DNA from: Pseudoalteromonas distincta
Lineage (GTDB): Bacteria; Pseudomonadota; Gammaproteobacteria; Enterobacterales; Alteromonadaceae
Assembly: GCF_000814675.1 (NCBI RefSeq)
Contig: NZ_JWIG01000013.1
Coordinates: 20,806-84,805 of the forward strand
Length of the DNA: 64,000 nucleotides
Reading direction: 5' to 3'
The notes under the pieces are model-generated. The model saw nothing but the letters and a program-made list of their open reading frames with translations. It was not told the DNA's origin and made no database searches. Position 1 is the stretch's first letter, and the number at the start of each line of letters is the position of its first letter. The translations under genes were made by a program, and so were the position numbers. Of the stretch, positions 1 to 8,447 are shown piece after piece.

Positions 1-63
1 AAACTACTTTATAAACCTGTGCTTTAGTAACGCGCATTTTATTGATTTAAATTAAGCCCTAAT

Positions 64-624
64 TTATGCCTTAGCCGACGTAAACAAAGGTATTTTTGAT
101 GCTACCTTTTTACCACCTCTTGCAGCGCTTAACTTTGCGGCTTGCAGTAAGTTATTTTCTATTACTTGTATAAGTGTTTCGGGCTTAGTACGTGGTGCAT
201 AGCGTGCAACAAGTTGCCCTTGTGAATTAATTAAAAACTTAGTGAAATTCCACTTAATTGCACGGTTTTGCGAAATACCCCGCGTATGCGACTTTAAATA
301 ATTAAACAACGGATGTGTTTCTGGTCCGTTTACCATTACCTTACCAAATACCTCAAACGAGATATTAAATTGATCTTGGTAAAAGTCTTTTATGGCTAAA
401 TTATCAAGCGGCTCATTTTGGCCAAACTGGTTACAAGGAAACGCAAGCACAGTAAAACCATTGCTTTTGTATTGCTGGTAGATCTTTTCGAGTGCGTTTA
501 ATTGCACCGAAAAATTACACTTACTCGCTGTATTAACAATAAGGACGGTTTTGCCCTGTAACTGGCTAAGAGGAAAATTTTCGCTGTTATAAAGTGGTGC
601 ATTAAATTGATAAATACTGTCCAT
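64..624 (-). CDS. Glutathione peroxidase family protein
   Basis: Thiol peroxidase of the glutathione peroxidase fold, reducing peroxides in the cytoplasm (no signal peptide). The catalytic set is visible: Cys36 in NTASKCNFS, Gln66 in FPCNQFG, and Trp125-Asn126 in KWNFTKF. It is a Cys enzyme, not a selenoenzyme. At 186 aa it is slightly longer than the usual ~160 aa because of a C-terminal tail of about 25 residues (AKLSAARGGKKVASK...) outside the fold. The start is preceded by AGGTAA at a suitable distance. It is divergent from the dehydrogenase at 746. Bacterial members often use thioredoxin rather than glutathione; which applies here cannot be read from sequence. Confidence 0.93.
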   Translation of the reverse strand: MDSIYQFNAPLYNSENFPLSQLQGKTVLIVNTASKCNFSVQLNALEKIYQQYKSNGFTVLAFPCNQFGQNEPLDNLAIKDFYQDQFNISFEVFGKVMVNGPETHPLFNYLKSHTRGISQNRAIKWNFTKFLINSQGQLVARYAPRTKPETLIQVIENNLLQAAKLSAARGGKKVASKIPLFTSAKA

Positions 625-745
625 AGGTTACCTACTTACCTTTCCCGTTAAGGAAATTTTATAAAGACTTTCATTCGCTTTTTTATCGACCGGTTGACAT
701 AATCGAGGTCTAGTTTCTAAGTTATCAGTTAAATAGGTCATTTTT

Positions 746-1627
746 ATGTCAATGAAAGTCGCATTTATAGGTTTAGGCGTAATGGGTTACCCAATGGCGG
801 GGCATTTAGCAAAAGCAGGGCACAGCGTATGCGTTTATAACCGTACTCAAGCTAAAGCACAAACGTGGACTGCAGAACATTCAGGAAGCCTTGCATCAAC
901 CCCGCGCGAAGCTGCCAGTAATGCCGACATTGTATTTATGTGTGTTGGTAACGATGACGATTTACGCTCAGTAGTGTATGGCGACGACGGCGTGTTAGCG
1001 AGCATGTTACCGCACACTGTTTTGGTTGATCACACCACAACCTCAGCTGAAGTAGCACGTGAAGTGGCTGCAAAAGCGGCTCTGCAAAATATCGACTTTA
1101 TAGATGCGCCTGTATCGGGCGGACAAGCTGGCGCCGAAAACGGCGTATTAACGGTTATGGCGGGTGGCAATGAAGCCGTATTTGCTAAAGTGCAGCCAGT
1201 AATGGCGGCGTTTAGTCGTTTTAGCCAACTGTTAGGCGGCGTTGGCTCGGGACAACTTTGTAAAATGGTTAATCAAATTTGTATTGCTGGTGTAGTGCAA
1301 GGTTTAGCCGAAGGCTTACATTTTGCCAAGCAAGCTGGGCTTGATGGTGAAAAAGTAATAGAAACAATATCTAAAGGTGCAGCCGGTTCGTGGCAAATGG
1401 AAAACCGCTACAAAACAATGTGGGCGGGTGAATATGAATTTGGTTTTGCCGTAGATTGGATGCGTAAAGATTTAGGCATTGCACTCGATGAAGCTAAAAA
1501 TAACGGCGCTACTTTACCAATGACCGCAACGGTCGATCAATACTACGCCGATGTACAAGCACTCGGCGGCGGCAGATACGATACCTCAAGCTTACTAGCA
1601 CGCATTGAAGCGCTACATAAAAAGTAA
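746..1627 (+). CDS. NAD(P)-dependent beta-hydroxyacid dehydrogenase (3-hydroxyisobutyrate dehydrogenase family)
   Basis: Cytosolic oxidoreductase of the 3-hydroxyisobutyrate / tartronate-semialdehyde reductase family (MmsB/GarR-like), 293 aa, the usual length. The N-terminal Rossmann motif is GLGVMGYPMAGHLAKAG, followed by NRT, which is typical of NADP preference. The substrate-binding signature DAPVSGGQAGAENG sits near residue 120. The catalytic lysine is K173 in KMVNQI. The C-terminal helical domain is complete. It is a single gene with no catabolic partners next to it, so the substrate cannot be fixed. Either of the two close ATGs (746 or 752) could be the start. Its stop lies only 4 bp before the palindromic repeat array. 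Confidence 0.88.
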   Translation: MSMKVAFIGLGVMGYPMAGHLAKAGHSVCVYNRTQAKAQTWTAEHSGSLASTPREAASNADIVFMCVGNDDDLRSVVYGDDGVLASMLPHTVLVDHTTTSAEVAREVAAKAALQNIDFIDAPVSGGQAGAENGVLTVMAGGNEAVFAKVQPVMAAFSRFSQLLGGVGSGQLCKMVNQICIAGVVQGLAEGLHFAKQAGLDGEKVIETISKGAAGSWQMENRYKTMWAGEYEFGFAVDWMRKDLGIALDEAKNNGATLPMTATVDQYYADVQALGGGRYDTSSLLARIEALHKK

Positions 1628-1631
1628 CGCT

Positions 1632-2776
1632 GTAGACGCGAAGCTTGCTTGCGTGACGGGAAAGCCCGTAAAGTGACTTATTCACAAAGAGGTTATGAGG
1701 CGCTGCGCTTTTAGAGGAAGTAATAGATCTAAAAAGTTATTGTTTTTATGTCTTCTCATTTACTCCTCATGCGCTTCTTTTGTGAATAGTGTTTTATTTA
1801 AGTAATCAAAAGCGGTGCTTTTCACGTGAGCAAGCTCAACGTCTACCGCCAAAGTTTAACTGTGGGTTTAATTTGTAGACGCGAAGCTTGCTTGCGTGAC
1901 GGGCAAAGCCCGTAAAGTGATTTATTCACAAAGAGGTTATGAGGCGCTGCGCTTTTAGAGGAAGTAATAGATCTAAAAAATTATTGTTTTTATGTCTTCT
2001 CATTTACTCCTCATTCGCTTCTCTTTGTGAATAGTGCCCTATTTAAGTAATTAAAAGCTACGCTTTTCACGTGAGCAAGCTCGACTCTTACCGCCAAAGT
2101 GTAACTGTGGGTTTAATTTGTAGACGCGAAGCTTGCTTGCGTGACGGGCAAAGCCCGTAAAGTAATTTATTCACAAAGAGGTTATGAGGCGCTGCGCTTT
2201 TAGAGGCAGTGATAGATAAAAAAATTATTGTTTTTATGTCTTCTCATTTACTCCTCATTCGCTTCTCTTTGTGAATAGAGTTTTATTTAAGTAATTAAAA
2301 GCAGTGCTTTTCACGTGAGCAAGCTCGACTCTTACCGGCAAAGTATAGCGGTGTGTTTAACTTGTAAACGCGAAGCTTGCTTGCGTGACGGGCAAAGCCC
2401 GTAAAGTAATTTATTCACAAAGAGGTTATGAGGCGCTGCGCTTTTAGAGGCAGTAATAAGTCTAAAACGGTTGTTGTTTTTATGTCTTCTCATTTACTCC
2501 TCATTCGCTTCTCTTTGTGAATAGAGTTTTATTTAAGTAATTAAAAGCTGTGCTTTTCACGTGAGCAAGCTCACCATCTACCGTCAAAGTGTTGATATGA
2601 GTTTTACTTGTAGACGCGAAGCTTGCTTGCGTGACGGGCAAAGCCCGTAAAGTGATTTATTCACAAAGAGGTTTAGAGGCGCTGCGCTTTTAGAGGCAGT
2701 GATAGATAAAAAAGATTGTTGTTTTATGTTTTCTCATTTACTCCTCATTCGCTTCTCTTTGTGAAATAGATTTTGC
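1632..2776. repeat. Tandem array of five ~245-bp palindromic repeat units
   Basis: Units start at 1632, 1875, 2120, 2364 and 2610 (spacings 243-246 bp), each opening with GTAGACGCGAAGCTTGCTTG or a close variant. Each full unit is itself an imperfect palindrome. The left arm reads AAGCTTGCTTGCGTG and the right arm CACGTGAGCAAGCTC. Inside lie TATTCACAAAGAG and CTCTTTGTGAATA as a perfect inverted pair. The left arm carries a nested hairpin, ACGGGC-AAA-GCCCGT. Units 1-4 are complete with ~20-bp linkers. Unit 5 stops after the inner arm at about 2776. No open frame runs through the units. The array fills the space between two convergent genes. Confidence 0.95.
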
Positions 2777-2807
2777 TTTGTTTGAAGTGGTACAGATATT
2801 TATAAAC

Positions 2808-2845
2808 AAAAACGCGACGCTTTATTGCTAAAGCGTCGCGTTTTT
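2808..2845. terminator. Bidirectional rho-independent terminator
   Basis: A 14-bp perfect stem (AACGCGACGCTTTA / TAAAGCGTCGCGTT) with loop TTGC, preceded by A-run and followed by T-run. It can end sbcB transcripts on the minus strand and anything leaving the repeat array on the plus strand. Confidence 0.9.
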
Positions 2846-2865
2846 AATGCGTTATACAAACAAAA

Positions 2866-4311
2866 TTACATGCTTTGTGCGTAGTTATACAGCGCCTTTA
2901 AAATTGTAAGATTTTTTTCGCTGTCGTCATGTTCATGCGCTAGGTTTTCAAGGGTGATCATAAAATCTTGCGCATTAATCGATGGTTGATCTTCCCCGTG
3001 CATTAACTTGTTTTGGCAGTACTGGCGCCATTGGTCAAGCTCTTGTTGGTTTAGTGTTTCTGGCCAGTTACGAGCGCGGTATCTAAACAACAACGTATTG
3101 AATTTTTTATCTTCAAAGTCTAAATTCAAACCGGCTAATTCATCTGGTTTAGCATCACGAATAATCGCAAACTTAGCTTTATCGGCATGGCTTGTAAAAC
3201 CATCGTAAAGTAAGTAGTCAACGTTAGTGGTTGCGCTGTAATCGCCTTGCTCGTTAAACACTTCGGTTACTTTATCGCGAAGCTCGGTATTGGCTTTTAA
3301 AATAGCTAAGTTAGCTAAGCACTGCTCGCGGTTAATCCCTAGGCGGGCGGCGTTTTCAGGCAATAACGTTTTAGCTGGGGCTAAAATAGGGCACTTGTTT
3401 AAATGCACTAGTTTTAAGCCAACAGGTAATTCACCCTCGGCTAAATCTACACGTTTAGTGTATAAACGTTTGCGTAACTCTTCTACGTTTAAATCAATGA
3501 GTACTTGCGGGTTTTGAGTTAAATCAAAACAAATAACCGCGTTTTTATTTACCGGATGAAAGCTCATTGGTGCAACCCAGCTTGTACAGCCTTGTGTTGC
3601 AGGTATGCGCGACGTGGTATGCACCAGCGGCGTCATGTTAAATACATCAACCAATTCAGCAAGGGCTTTTTTATTACGCAGCCCAAAAAAGAAGTTATAT
3701 AGCTTTGGCTGTTTTTCTTTTATTAGTTTAGCCAGTGCAATAGTGGCGGTTACATCGCTTAGTGCATCGTGCGCTGCGGCGTGTTCAATACCATTGGCTA
3801 CCGTTAAATGCTCTAACTTAAAGCTTGGGCTGCCGTCTTCTTTTAACGGCCATTCAATGCCTTCAGGGCGCAGCGCATAACAAGCACGTACTAAATCAAT
3901 AATATCCCATCGGCTATTGTTATTTTTGTATTCACGCTCGTATGGGTCGTAAAAGTTACGGTAAAAGCTATAACGGCTTACTTCGTCATCAAACCGAATA
4001 CTGTTATAACCGGCAACACAGGTGTTTGGCACGCTAAATTCGGCATGAATTTTTGCTATAAACTCAGCTTCAACTAAGCCTTTTTTCATCGCCACTTGTG
4101 GCGTAATACCCGTAATTAAACACGCCTCAGGGTGAGGTAAGTAATCCGCTTGCGGCTTACAATATTCAATAAGCGGCTCGCCAATTATATTTAAATCAAG
4201 ATCGGTACGAATACCCGCAAATTGGCTCGGCTTATCCTTTTGAGGGCTCGCCCCCCAAGTCTCGTAGTCGTGCCAATAGATTGTTGCTTGATTTTGCTCT
4301 TGATATGCCAT
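2866..4311 (-). CDS. sbcB: Exodeoxyribonuclease I
   Basis: 3'-5' exonuclease degrading single-stranded DNA, acting in mismatch repair and recombination. At 481 aa it matches the E. coli enzyme (~475 aa). The DEDDh exonuclease motifs are visible: Exo I at D15/E17 in HDYETWGA, Exo II in YNSIRFDDEVSR, and Exo III in HDALSDVTAT. The SH3-like and C-terminal helical domains that hold ssDNA follow, with no gaps. It stands alone on the minus strand with a strong terminator just downstream. The neighbouring palindromic array is a coincidence worth noting only because SbcB is one of the nucleases that act when palindromes are processed. Confidence 0.97.
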   Translation of the reverse strand: MAYQEQNQATIYWHDYETWGASPQKDKPSQFAGIRTDLDLNIIGEPLIEYCKPQADYLPHPEACLITGITPQVAMKKGLVEAEFIAKIHAEFSVPNTCVAGYNSIRFDDEVSRYSFYRNFYDPYEREYKNNNSRWDIIDLVRACYALRPEGIEWPLKEDGSPSFKLEHLTVANGIEHAAAHDALSDVTATIALAKLIKEKQPKLYNFFFGLRNKKALAELVDVFNMTPLVHTTSRIPATQGCTSWVAPMSFHPVNKNAVICFDLTQNPQVLIDLNVEELRKRLYTKRVDLAEGELPVGLKLVHLNKCPILAPAKTLLPENAARLGINREQCLANLAILKANTELRDKVTEVFNEQGDYSATTNVDYLLYDGFTSHADKAKFAIIRDAKPDELAGLNLDFEDKKFNTLLFRYRARNWPETLNQQELDQWRQYCQNKLMHGEDQPSINAQDFMITLENLAHEHDDSEKNLTILKALYNYAQSM

Positions 4312-4625
4312 GCTGAAAACCCTGAGTAGTTAACTTAAAAGCGCCTAAATACGCGCCAAGTTACTAAAATAATGAATTATTTAGATTATGGCATATGGGC
4401 GAGGGAGTTTATAGGTTTGGGTGATAAATGATGTGTTAGTAGAATTTGCTTTAGCGAGTGAAATTAAGGCTTGAGCGAATATTAAGATAAATCAGAATTA
4501 TTAATTAAAATACAAGTTAAATATAAATGGATTAAAACGCCAGTAAGAACTACTGAAGGGTTAAAAGCTATTCCTAGTAAAAGTGGCATACCCATATATT
4601 TGATAAAACTTGTAAGAGAACAAAT
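4312..4625. other. Intergenic region, nothing recognised
   Basis: About 310 bp of AT-rich DNA between the sbcB start and the terminator of the next gene. It must hold the sbcB promoter, but no clear operator, RNA or ORF was seen. Confidence 0.5.
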
Positions 4626-4656
4626 AAAAGAAAGCCTGCGGAAGCGGGCTTTCTTT
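4626..4656 (-). terminator. Rho-independent terminator
   Basis: The stem AAGAAAGCC...GGGCTTTCTT with a T-rich tail on the minus strand lies directly downstream of the coiled-coil membrane protein gene. Confidence 0.85.
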
Positions 4657-4664
4657 GACTGAAT

Positions 4665-5846
4665 TTATTTACTCTTAAGCGAACTAAGTAATTTACCTAT
4701 TTGGTCCATACCATCAAAGGTACTAGGTAGGTTTTCTGCATCGCTGATAATACCACTGAATATAAGGTTCTCGAATTTTTCAAGGGGGTTCGATTCTTTA
4801 TCGCCTTTAACGTCTTTTGAATAATCAGTATAACTTTCAATAAACTGGCAAAGCGTTCGTCTTAACTCAATTTGTAATATTTGAGCTTTGACTGATTTAT
4901 AATTTTGTAAAATCACTCTAAAAAAATAAATAAGTATGACTTCTAATGAAATAAACGGGACGAGTTTGAGCATATGATTCAGTGCGTTTTTTTCTTGTAA
5001 TATTGTTTCTGGGAGCAAACTAAAAATTGTGCATATGAGTGGAGCTATCATCACTAATCCCATGACAATCAAACCTACAAAAAGTGAGTATGCCTCTTTT
5101 TCTTTCTGCTTTAAAAGATTGTGGAAGCCTTCTGAAAGACCTGCAAAATTTAGGTGCGATTGTTGGTTTTTTAGGGTGTCCTCTAATCTTTCAACTTTTG
5201 TTTGTCTAATTTCTAATTTTTTATCTAATTTGGATATCTGTTCATTTAAGTTATCAGAGTATTCTTTAATTTCCTCTAAAGTTTGACTTGCGGCTTTCTT
5301 TTTTTCATCAAATTCAGAGAATAACTTTATCTCTTCGGAGTTGTATAGATCCTTTAAAATATCATAAGGTACAGAAAATATTATTTTATTTAGCTTCTTT
5401 CTAAAATTAGAGCTATAAGATTCATTCTTTGAATTATTAGCAATATTGGTTTTTATTTGATCTAATAAATGTTCATTGAAAAGGGTACTATGTGCAGGTT
5501 CATCATTTATTCTAAAATCGACTTCATAAAATAATCTTAAAGAATATAAATACATTGTTTCTATTGGGTTCTGTAACCCTCTTTCAGTACTACCTTCTAG
5601 ATCATTAAAATATTTGCACATACCCAAGAGCTCTGTCGAGTTCTGCGCTTGTAATAAAGATAATGAATCCCATGTTTTAGGATGGTTATAAATTTCTCTA
5701 ATTATCGATAATGAATCAATAAAGAGAATAAAATTATCGTCGCTAATTCCAAAGTCAATTTTAAATTTACACCTTTCATCAGCACCCCAATATTTATTTA
5801 AAATACCTTCTAGCACCTTGAGGTTATTTTCTGCTTCAAAAAACAT
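4665..5846 (-). CDS. Unknown coiled-coil membrane protein
   Basis: 393 aa from the ATG at 5846, which is preceded by AAAGGA with 6-nt spacing. A longer reading frame adds 17 residues with no ribosome binding site. The N-terminal ~195 residues are predicted soluble and helical. Residues ~185-245 form a heptad-rich coiled coil (EKKKAASQTLEEIKEYSDNL onward). Two hydrophobic segments follow (FVGLIVMGLVMIAPLICTIF and FISLEVILIYFFRVIL), then a cytoplasmic-type tail. There is no enzymatic motif and I do not recognise a family. The gene is visibly more AT-rich than its neighbours, stands alone and has its own terminator, as expected of an acquired accessory gene. An anchored sensor or defence-type protein is conceivable but unsupported. 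Confidence 0.75.
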   Translation of the reverse strand: MFFEAENNLKVLEGILNKYWGADERCKFKIDFGISDDNFILFIDSLSIIREIYNHPKTWDSLSLLQAQNSTELLGMCKYFNDLEGSTERGLQNPIETMYLYSLRLFYEVDFRINDEPAHSTLFNEHLLDQIKTNIANNSKNESYSSNFRKKLNKIIFSVPYDILKDLYNSEEIKLFSEFDEKKKAASQTLEEIKEYSDNLNEQISKLDKKLEIRQTKVERLEDTLKNQQSHLNFAGLSEGFHNLLKQKEKEAYSLFVGLIVMGLVMIAPLICTIFSLLPETILQEKNALNHMLKLVPFISLEVILIYFFRVILQNYKSVKAQILQIELRRTLCQFIESYTDYSKDVKGDKESNPLEKFENLIFSGIISDAENLPSTFDGMDQIGKLLSSLKSK

Positions 5847-6291
5847 AATTAATCCTTTAATTTTATTGTTGTTAGTCTTACATCTCATTACCCGCAAAAT
5901 GATCTCACAACAAGCGAATAAGTTACTACTTTTGTATTAATTCAACTGAGCAGTTAGAATTCACTGCTTTTAGGTATTTTTTGCCTTTTCGATAATGAGC
6001 TGTTCATGCATTGGTTTTTGGAACTCATGCTCGAACTCATAATATAGATGCTAGAACACTGCAACTTCCTGTAATAAATATAGCTTTTTAGGTCTATAAG
6101 TTGAATTACAATCGTACCTAGTATTTCTAGAAACTATACATAAAAGTGCTTAATATTGTAAGATAATTCCAATAATGAGATTCTTTTATAATAATGAAAT
6201 CATTAATAAAAGTTACTTTAACGCACTAAATAAGGTGTTGGTTTGTTTGCTGATTGTATAAATACCAATTACCGCAAATTAGTAATTTGGC
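5847..6291. other. AT-rich intergenic region, nothing recognised
   Basis: About 445 bp upstream of the first paralog leader. A short palindrome, CAAATTAGTAATTTG near 6276, is the only structure noted. Confidence 0.4.
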
Positions 6292-6412
6292 ATTAGACTA
6301 AAGTCTATAGGTTAGATTTATTCACTTATTAGGTTTGTTTTAATCGTTTGTCGGTTTTGTGTTAATTCTCTAAAGTTTAGTTGTCGGCAACAAGTACGAC
6401 TTAACTAACAGG
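6292..6412 (+). promoter_or_regulatory. Conserved leader of small secreted paralog, copy A
   Basis: About 120 bp nearly identical to 9244-9364 and 20907-21028. It begins with the dyad TAGACT-AA-AGTCTA (6294-6307). It contains a plausible sigma-70 promoter (TTGTCG, 17-bp spacer, TAAAGT). It also holds the hairpin AGTTGT...ACGACT (6379-6401) just before the Shine-Dalgarno AACAGGA. The conservation exceeds what a core promoter needs. Confidence 0.8.
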
Positions 6413-6421
6413 ATTACGACC

Positions 6422-6829
6422 ATGAAACTTACTCTTATCAAAACTATCGCTCTTAGCTCACTACTTACATGTTCAGCTGCTGCAATGGCTGAGCAAAGTG
6501 ATTACAAATTAATGGTTATTGAAGCTGCAACAGCACCACAGCCACTTGAGCAATCATTTAATAGCTGTGCACTGAATGTTAAGTCAAAAAATTATGCTCA
6601 AGCCGAAGCAATTTGTACTAAAGCAATCGCGCTTTTAAAAGACGCAGATGGCCCTAAATTTAAAGTACGCCAACTTACATCGTTTGCATTAAGCAACCGT
6701 GGTGTTGCACGTTTAAAAGCGAACAACGACACTGCTGGCCTTGCTGATTTATACGAAGCAAACCAAATGTCTACAAGTACAATGGTATCGCACAACTTAA
6801 CTCGCGCTAAAGAAGAGCTTTCTTTATAA
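6422..6829 (+). CDS. Small secreted TPR-like protein, paralog A
   Basis: 135 aa with a Sec signal peptide (hydrophobic core ALSSLLTCSAAAMA, cleavage after AMA). The mature protein of ~112 aa is helical and reads like a pair of tetratricopeptide-type helical hairpins (NYAQAEAICTKAIALLK, then TSFALSNRGVARLKANNDTA). Two cysteines, in FNSCALN and EAICTKA, are kept in all three paralogs and could form a periplasmic disulfide. No catalytic motif is seen and I do not know its function. Paralog B differs at only a few positions; paralog C is more diverged. It is monocistronic, with a shared leader upstream and its own terminator downstream. Confidence 0.85.
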   Translation: MKLTLIKTIALSSLLTCSAAAMAEQSDYKLMVIEAATAPQPLEQSFNSCALNVKSKNYAQAEAICTKAIALLKDADGPKFKVRQLTSFALSNRGVARLKANNDTAGLADLYEANQMSTSTMVSHNLTRAKEELSL

Positions 6830-6889
6830 ACACTTTATAAACGCTTTTATAAAGTGCTTACCAAAAGCATATTATAAAATAGCGAGAGT

Positions 6890-6936
6890 AAAAAAGCCCA
6901 TGTTAGGTTAATTCCTAACATGGGCTTTTTTGTTTT
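6890..6936 (+). terminator. Rho-independent terminator of paralog A
   Basis: Stem AAAAGCCCATGTTAGG / CCTAACATGGGCTTTT with a T-run. The equivalent stems after paralogs B and C have different sequences but keep pairing. Confidence 0.92.
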
Positions 6937-7122
6937 ATTTAACGCGTGAGTTAATACTTTAAATACGTTAATTGAGTAGGGTGTGTATTTATAATTAATA
7001 TTTTGGGTATGCTTGTTTAGGCTACGCGAATATAATGCGAGATAACCGTATAAAAAATAATAACCCTTCTGCTTTGCTTATTTTGAGCAAGGCATCATTA
7101 AATAAATATTGAGATTTAAACC

Positions 7123-8373
7123 ATGGCACCAGGAACCAGCCTAAGCGTACTTGAAATAAGTGCGATATTTTTATCAATTACCGCGTTACTCACCTATGTA
7201 AACCATCGCTTTATTGGCTTGCCAACAACCATTGGCGTTATGGTTATTTCGATGCTTTTATCTATCGGCGCTATATTTTTGGGCTTTTTAGGGTTTGATG
7301 ATCTTATAGATTACGAAGTGAGCTTGCTCGATCAGTTAGATTTTACTGAAGTTTTGCTCGATGGCATGCTCTCTATGCTGCTGTTTGCTGGGGCGCTGCA
7401 TGTAAATGTTAGCGATTTAAGGCGCTATAAATTGCCAATAGGTATTTTGGCCTGTGTTGGTACGTTGTTATCTACGGTTATTATTGCTGCTGCGCTTTAT
7501 TTAGTACTTCCTTTGCTTGGTTTTGATTTAGCGTTTATTTGGTGTTTATTGTTTGGCGCATTAATTTCGCCAACTGATCCTATTGCGGTAATGGGAATTT
7601 TACAATCTGCGGGGGCGCCTAAAAGTATTGAAACCGTGATTGCGGGTGAATCGTTGTTTAACGATGGTATTGGCGTGGTTATTTTTGTGCTTTTATTGGG
7701 TGTTTTATCAAGTGGTGATATTCCTACAACCTATTATGTAGCGCACACGCTGGCGGTAGAAGCCGGTGGCGGTATTGTTTTTGGTTTGGTATTAGGTGGT
7801 ATTTTATATTACTTACTTAAAAGTATTGATAGTTACCAAGAAGAAGTACTCCTTACTTTAGCGGGCGTTATTGGTGGTTATGCACTGGCTAGCCATTGGC
7901 ATTTGTCGGGCCCTCTTGCAATGGTAATGATGGGGTTAATGGTGGGCAATCATGGTCGTAGTATGGCTATGAGCGACAAAACACGGCATTACGTTGATTT
8001 ATTTTGGGAGCTGATTGACGAAATTTTAAATGCCATTTTATTTGTACTCATAGGGCTTGAGGTCGTCATGATTGCATTTTCGAGTAATTTGTTTATTGCT
8101 GGTGGTTTAACAATTTTAATAGCGTTACTCGCACGTTTAATTGTTGTGGGTATAACAACCACTACATTTAATAAGCAATTAGAGTTGCCATCTGGTGCGT
8201 GGAAAGTTTTAACCTGGGGTGGCTTGCGTGGTGGTATTTCGGTTGCATTGGTATTGCAACTACCTGATGGGAACGAGCGCGATATTTTATTGGCTCTCAC
8301 TTATGCGGTTGTGGTGTTTTCTATTTTAATTCAGGGTTTGAGTATTGGTAAAGTAGCCAAAACTATCCGTTAA
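7123..8373 (+). CDS. CPA1-family Na+(K+)/H+ antiporter
   Basis: Inner-membrane cation/proton antiporter, 416 aa, about 12-13 hydrophobic segments across the whole length. The two discontinuous-helix signatures of the family are present: SPTDPIAVMG with D152, and GESLFNDGIG with the N180-D181 pair expected of electroneutral CPA1 exchangers (NhaP type). There is no large C-terminal cytoplasmic regulatory domain, so it is a short form. A marine bacterium would use it for Na+ and pH homeostasis. It is a single gene flanked by terminators and lies between paralogs A and B. The exchanged ion (Na+ or K+) cannot be read from the sequence. Confidence 0.9.
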   Translation: MAPGTSLSVLEISAIFLSITALLTYVNHRFIGLPTTIGVMVISMLLSIGAIFLGFLGFDDLIDYEVSLLDQLDFTEVLLDGMLSMLLFAGALHVNVSDLRRYKLPIGILACVGTLLSTVIIAAALYLVLPLLGFDLAFIWCLLFGALISPTDPIAVMGILQSAGAPKSIETVIAGESLFNDGIGVVIFVLLLGVLSSGDIPTTYYVAHTLAVEAGGGIVFGLVLGGILYYLLKSIDSYQEEVLLTLAGVIGGYALASHWHLSGPLAMVMMGLMVGNHGRSMAMSDKTRHYVDLFWELIDEILNAILFVLIGLEVVMIAFSSNLFIAGGLTILIALLARLIVVGITTTTFNKQLELPSGAWKVLTWGGLRGGISVALVLQLPDGNERDILLALTYAVVVFSILIQGLSIGKVAKTIR

Positions 8374-8388
8374 ATATAATTTATTATA

Positions 8389-8425
8389 AAGCGTGTGAAA
8401 TAGCTGTATCTCACACGCTTTTTAT
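8389..8425 (+). terminator. Rho-independent terminator of the antiporter gene
   Basis: Stem AAGCGTGTGA / TCACACGCTT followed by TTTTATTTTT. It may also serve the convergent gene at 8448. Confidence 0.88.
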
Positions 8426-8447
8426 TTTTCTTATAAAAAATGGGTAA

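Noticed and set aside
1632..2776. CRISPR array
   Set aside because: Unit length (~245 bp), internal palindromes and near-identical linkers do not fit short repeats with unique spacers; no cas genes are present.
3008..3880. Plus-strand open frames inside sbcB
   Set aside because: They are shadows of the minus-strand exonuclease I gene, which has intact DEDDh motifs; none has a start site or protein-like pattern.
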